DNA of 53,226 nucleotides from Alphaproteobacteria bacterium. GTDB taxonomy: Bacteria; Pseudomonadota; Alphaproteobacteria; Micropepsales; Micropepsaceae. Location of the stretch: the NCBI GenBank assembly GCA_017308375.1, contig JAFKEW010000005.1, forward strand, positions 1-53,226, read 5' to 3'. This document shows, piece after piece, positions 49,989 to 53,226 of the stretch. Both the position numbers and the translations under genes were made by a program. A model generated the notes under the pieces. That model had not been told where the DNA came from. It did no database searches and was given only the letters and a program-made list of their open reading frames with translations. Numbering within the stretch: the first letter of the stretch is position 1; every line of letters begins with the position of its first letter.

Positions 49989-51653
49989 TCAAACCTGTGG
50001 CATCGCGCGGGCGATGATCGCATCGCTGTCGATTTTCGCATCCACCGCGCCATAGGCGAGGCCGGGGCGCTCCCCAAGCCGTGTGGCACAGAACGCATCG
50101 GCCACGGCAGGTGGTCCGTGGCGCACCAGAAGCGCGCCTTGCAACGCCAGCGCCATCGCTTCCACCACGCGGCGTGCCACGCCTTCGTGCACGCGTCCCG
50201 GTGTCAGCCGGTCTTTCGCGTCGGCAATCGCGCGGTCGAGGCGAGCGTCGCTGCCACGCGCCTGTTCCAGTTCGCCAAAGAATGCCGCGACGGAATCCGG
50301 CTCCCGCGACATCGCGCGCAGCACGTCGAGGCAGATGACATTGCCGGAGCCTTCCCAGATCGAATTGAGCGGGGATTGGCGGAACAGGCGCGGCATCACG
50401 CCTTCCTCGATGTAACCGGCGCCGCCATGGGCCTCCATCGCTTCGTAGACGAAATTCACCACCCGCTTGTTCAGCCAGTATTTGCCAACCGGCGTGGCGA
50501 TGCGGGAGAATAGTGCGGCCTCCTTGCTTTTTTCGCTATCGTCGAAACTCTGCGCGATGCGAAAGGTCAGTGCCGTCGCCGCCTCGGATTCAATCGCGAG
50601 GTCCGCCAGCACCTGCCGCATCAGCGGCTGGTCGATCAGCCGTTTCTGGAATGCGCTGCGGTGCGCGGTGTGCCACAGCGCATTGGCAAGCGCCTGCCGC
50701 ATATAGGCTGCGGGCGCCAGAATGCAGTCCAGCCGGGTGTGATGCACCATCTCGATAATGGTGCGCACGCCGCGCCCTTCCTCGCCGATCATCACCGCAT
50801 AGGCGCCGTGATATTCGATTTCGGCAGAGGCATTGGCGCGGTCGCCCAGCTTGTCTTTCAGCCGCATCAACTGAATGGCGTTGCGTTCGCCATCGGGTGT
50901 CCAGCGCGGGGCCAGAAAACAGCTCAAACCGTTTTCGGTATAGGCCAGCGTCAGGAATGCATCCGACATCGGCGCGGAACAGAACCATTTGTGCCCGGTC
51001 AGCGAATAGGCTTCGCCCGGCCCGCCTTTGCCCACCGGCACCGCGCGCGTGGTGTTGGCGCGCACATCCGATCCGCCCTGTTTCTCCGTCATCGCCATGC
51101 CGATGGTTACGCCCTGTTTGCGCGCGGCCGGTTGGGAGGTGGGATCGTATTTCCCGGCCAGGATCAGCGGCCGCCATTGCGCCGCCACCTCCGGCTGATG
51201 CGAGAGCGCGGGCAGGCAGGCATAGGTCATGGTCATCGGGCAGCACACGCTGGCCTCACCCTGTGCCATCAGGAATTCCAGCGCGGTGTGCAACGTGTGG
51301 CCTGCTTCCTTCGCGGTCCACGCGGCGGACGAGACGCCCGCTTCCAGCCCCATGTGCATCAGCGCGTGGTAGGCGGGATGAAATTCCACCTCGTCGATGC
51401 GCTGGCCATAGCGATCGAAGGTTTTTAATTGCGGCGGATTGCGATTGGCCTCCCGCGCCAGACCGGCGGTTTCGGCACTGCCGCATCTGGCGCCGAATTC
51501 GGCGAGACGCGCTTTGTGGACGCCTGCACCGCTGCGCAAAACAGCCTCGTTCAGCGCGATGTCCGTAGTGAAAAGGTTGATGTCCTCGAATGGCGGCGGC
51601 TGATTGGTGACATCGTGGGTTTCAAGCCGGGTCAGGGGATTGAGCGCAATCAT
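49989..51653 (-). CDS. Acyl-CoA dehydrogenase, AidB-like
   Basis: 554-residue flavoprotein of the AidB subfamily of acyl-CoA dehydrogenases. Segments that mark it are YACLPALSHQPEVAAQW, GMAMTEKQGGSDVRANTTRA, SLTGHKWFCSAPMSDAFL and MPRLFRQSPLNSIWEGSGNV. E. coli AidB protects against alkylating agents and binds DNA, yet in many alphaproteobacteria similar genes act in fatty-acid catabolism; the sequence does not decide. The ATG at 51653 has GGAGG at the right spacing, better than the ATG two codons earlier. Divergent from the transporter; no ada-type genes nearby. Confidence 0.88.
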   Translation of the reverse strand: MIALNPLTRLETHDVTNQPPPFEDINLFTTDIALNEAVLRSGAGVHKARLAEFGARCGSAETAGLAREANRNPPQLKTFDRYGQRIDEVEFHPAYHALMHMGLEAGVSSAAWTAKEAGHTLHTALEFLMAQGEASVCCPMTMTYACLPALSHQPEVAAQWRPLILAGKYDPTSQPAARKQGVTIGMAMTEKQGGSDVRANTTRAVPVGKGGPGEAYSLTGHKWFCSAPMSDAFLTLAYTENGLSCFLAPRWTPDGERNAIQLMRLKDKLGDRANASAEIEYHGAYAVMIGEEGRGVRTIIEMVHHTRLDCILAPAAYMRQALANALWHTAHRSAFQKRLIDQPLMRQVLADLAIESEAATALTFRIAQSFDDSEKSKEAALFSRIATPVGKYWLNKRVVNFVYEAMEAHGGAGYIEEGVMPRLFRQSPLNSIWEGSGNVICLDVLRAMSREPDSVAAFFGELEQARGSDARLDRAIADAKDRLTPGRVHEGVARRVVEAMALALQGALLVRHGPPAVADAFCATRLGERPGLAYGAVDAKIDSDAIIARAMPQV

Positions 51654-51755
51654 CGGCATTCCTCCGCAAGGCGGCCATCATAGCCCAATCCATCGCTTTG
51701 CGGGCCGCGTCTTTCTGTTAGGGTGGAAGCCAGAACAGGGAAGGGGAAACGGTCC

Positions 51756-53099
51756 ATGCATGGTGAAGGGTCTGCCGTCGAGGGGCGCGGAAACGAACAG
51801 ATTGCCGCGGTGCTTGGCGGTGTGCCTCCCATCAACCGCACCTATGTCCTCGTCATCCTCACGCTGGTTTATGTGGTCAATTATCTGGACCGGCAGATCC
51901 TTGGCATCCTGCTGCCGCAGATTCAGCAGGAATTCACCCTGACCGATACGCAACTGGGTCTGCTGTCGGGCACGGCCTTTGCGCTTGTCTATGCCACGCT
52001 GGGCATTCCGCTGGCCGTGCTGGCGGATCGTATCAACCGCCGCAACGTGGTGGCGGCTTCGCTCGGCATTTTCAGTTTCATGACCGTCTTGTCCGGCTAT
52101 GCAGGGCAGTTCTGGCATCTTCTGGCCACCCGCTTCGGCACCGGCATCGGCGAGGCGGGCACCGGCCCCGCCATCAATTCGATGCTGGCCGATCTTTATC
52201 CGCCGGAAAAGCGCGCCTCGGCTCTCGCGTTCTATTCCGCCGGTCTCAATGTCGGCTTGCTGATCGGTTTTTTCGGCGGCGGTTACATCGCCGAACATTA
52301 TGGCTGGCGCCATGCCTTTCTGGCTGCGGGCCTGCCGGGCCTTTTCCTTGTTCTCGTCCTCATGACCACGGTGCGCGAACCGCAACGCGGTCTGGTCGAC
52401 AAGATGAAGGATGATGCGCCGGCACCGCCGGTCGCGGCTGTCATCCGCTATCTGTGGAACCGGCGATCCTTCCGCTGGCTCGCCATCGGCACGGCGATGA
52501 GTTCGTTCGGTGGTTATGCCGGCATCTTCTTCATCCCAAAATTTCTGATGGTGTCGCACGGCATGACGCTGGTGCAGGTCAGCATCGCGCTGGCGCTGCT
52601 GGCCGGTGTTCCGGGCGCCATCGGGACCTATTTTTCCGGCGTGATCGCAGATCGCTACGGCAGCCGCGATGTGCGCTGGTACGTGTATGTGCCGCTGATC
52701 GCCACGCTGATATCCATCCTTTTCGCACCGATCTTTTACCTCACCGGCAGCACGGCGATTGCGCTGGCGGCCGCTATTGTGCCGGTGATGATGGGGGCAA
52801 CCTATGTCGGTCCCGCCTTTGCGATGACGCAGGCCCTGGTGCCGCTGCGGATGCGGGCGCAAGCCATCGCCATCCTGCTGTTCGTGTTGAACATCATCGG
52901 GCTGGGGCTGGGGCCGCTCACCGTCGGCTATGTCAGCGAGATTCTGAAACCTGCGTTCGGCGCGGATTCGCTGCGCTACGCGCTCCTGTTCGGCAGCGTG
53001 GTCGGGTTGATCGGCGGCTTCTGTTACTGGATGGCCAGCCGCCCGCTGAAACAGGAACTGGAACTGGCGAAGGCGGATCAGGAACGCCTGAGTTCGTAA
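51756..53099 (+). CDS. MFS transporter, spinster-like
   Basis: 447-residue inner-membrane protein with about 12 transmembrane segments. It shows [19 protein letters not shown] in the first helix, [18 protein letters not shown] in the 2-3 loop and [18 protein letters not shown] in the fourth, a pattern of the spinster/HpnN-like or hexuronate-type MFS group. The substrate is unknown. ATG at 51756 has GGGAAGGGGAAA upstream; a GTG at 51723 would add 11 residues. Its 3' end overlaps the convergent methyltransferase gene by 22 bases. Confidence 0.88.
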   Translation: MHGEGSAVEGRGNEQIAAVLGGVPPINRTYVLVILTLVYVVNYLDRQILGILLPQIQQEFTLTDTQLGLLSGTAFALVYATLGIPLAVLADRINRRNVVAASLGIFSFMTVLSGYAGQFWHLLATRFGTGIGEAGTGPAINSMLADLYPPEKRASALAFYSAGLNVGLLIGFFGGGYIAEHYGWRHAFLAAGLPGLFLVLVLMTTVREPQRGLVDKMKDDAPAPPVAAVIRYLWNRRSFRWLAIGTAMSSFGGYAGIFFIPKFLMVSHGMTLVQVSIALALLAGVPGAIGTYFSGVIADRYGSRDVRWYVYVPLIATLISILFAPIFYLTGSTAIALAAAIVPVMMGATYVGPAFAMTQALVPLRMRAQAIAILLFVLNIIGLGLGPLTVGYVSEILKPAFGADSLRYALLFGSVVGLIGGFCYWMASRPLKQELELAKADQERLSS

Positions 53100-53226
53100 A
53101 GCGCCACGGCCGCGGCGTTGGAGACGTTCAGGCTCTCCATCCCCGGCAGGATCGGGATCGTCGCGGTCACATCGCAACGCTCACGCACCAGCCTGCGAAT
53201 GCCCGACCCTTCGGAGCCGAGCACCA
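53078..53226 (-). CDS. SpoU/TrmH-family RNA 2'-O-methyltransferase (3' end only)
   Basis: Partial gene cut by the window edge; the C-terminal 48 residues are visible. [31 protein letters not shown] and [12 protein letters not shown] are motifs 2 and 3 of the SPOUT knot, including the SAM-binding glycines and the trailing SLNVSNA. It is most likely RlmB (23S rRNA G2251) or a related methylase; the missing N-terminal half prevents a firm choice. Confidence 0.85.
   Translation of the reverse strand, partial: VLGSEGSGIRRLVRERCDVTATIPILPGMESLNVSNAAAVALYELRRS

Overview
This window is a GC-rich, very gene-dense stretch of an alphaproteobacterial chromosome. Gene order points there: pyrB-pyrC-plsY-dprA-topA-rnr, ruvX opposite gatCAB, and rpoZ-rsh-pyrE-pdxJ-acpS-lepB-rnc-era-recO-parC are arrangements familiar from Hyphomicrobiales (Rhizobiales) and related orders. 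A single RelA/SpoT enzyme with an RFKD motif, a YcaD-like transporter and DUF1272, DUF924 and DUF1453 proteins fit the same group. The genus cannot be told from the sequence alone. I see no rRNA, tRNA, CRISPR array, prophage, integrase or insertion sequence.

Layout. (1) 208-3310, minus: coaBC-dut-Rrf2 regulator-cysK, one operon. (2) 3415-13357: a lipid and acyl-metabolism block. It holds a feruloyl-CoA-synthase-like ligase, a DUF924 protein, a small protein, an HSL-type esterase, the translationally coupled trio glpD / lipid kinase / alkyl-DHAP-synthase-like flavoprotein, and two tandem paralogous alpha/beta hydrolases. This is the most interesting part of the window. (3) 13358-24882, mostly minus: rpmG, a YcaD-like transporter, a NUDIX hydrolase, rnr, topA, dprA, plsY, a dihydroorotase-like protein that has lost its metal ligands, and pyrB. 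(4) 24932-30837: a transporter, ruvX and a VOC protein, then the divergent gatC-gatA-ridA-gatB operon. (5) 31071-37969: a histone-H1-like basic protein, a Sel1-repeat protein, a soluble lytic transglycosylase, DUF1272, dapA-smpB-molybdopterin oxidoreductase, a family 5 uracil-DNA glycosylase and a NYN nuclease. (6) 38081-49892, plus: folK, a membrane protein and rpoZ with a clear terminator, then rsh-pyrE-DUF4431-pdxJ-acpS and lepB-rnc-era-recO-parC, with stop/start overlaps at most junctions from rsh to era. (7) 49989-53226: an AidB-like acyl-CoA dehydrogenase, a spinster-type MFS transporter and the 3' end of a SpoU-family RNA methyltransferase cut by the window edge.

Themes. Many neighbouring genes overlap by ATGA or GTGA, so translational coupling is common. 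Several genes have no credible ATG and appear to use TTG (rnr, NUDIX, dprA, rnc, the glycosylase). Two promoters sit so close to their start codons that leaderless or near-leaderless mRNAs are likely (rsh, pyrB). Non-coding structure includes a 9-bp-stem terminator after rpoZ, an 18-bp tandem repeat carrying the stop codons of two convergent genes, a dispersed palindromic element sharing a GCAAATTTCCG core, and an inverted repeat around a doubled TTGCAA palindrome in front of the H1-like gene.

The best candidate for undescribed biology is the glpD-kinase-AgpS-like operon. It could couple dihydroxyacetone phosphate production to synthesis of an ether or otherwise unusual glycerolipid. That function is an inference from family membership and gene fusion-like coupling, not shown by the sequence.
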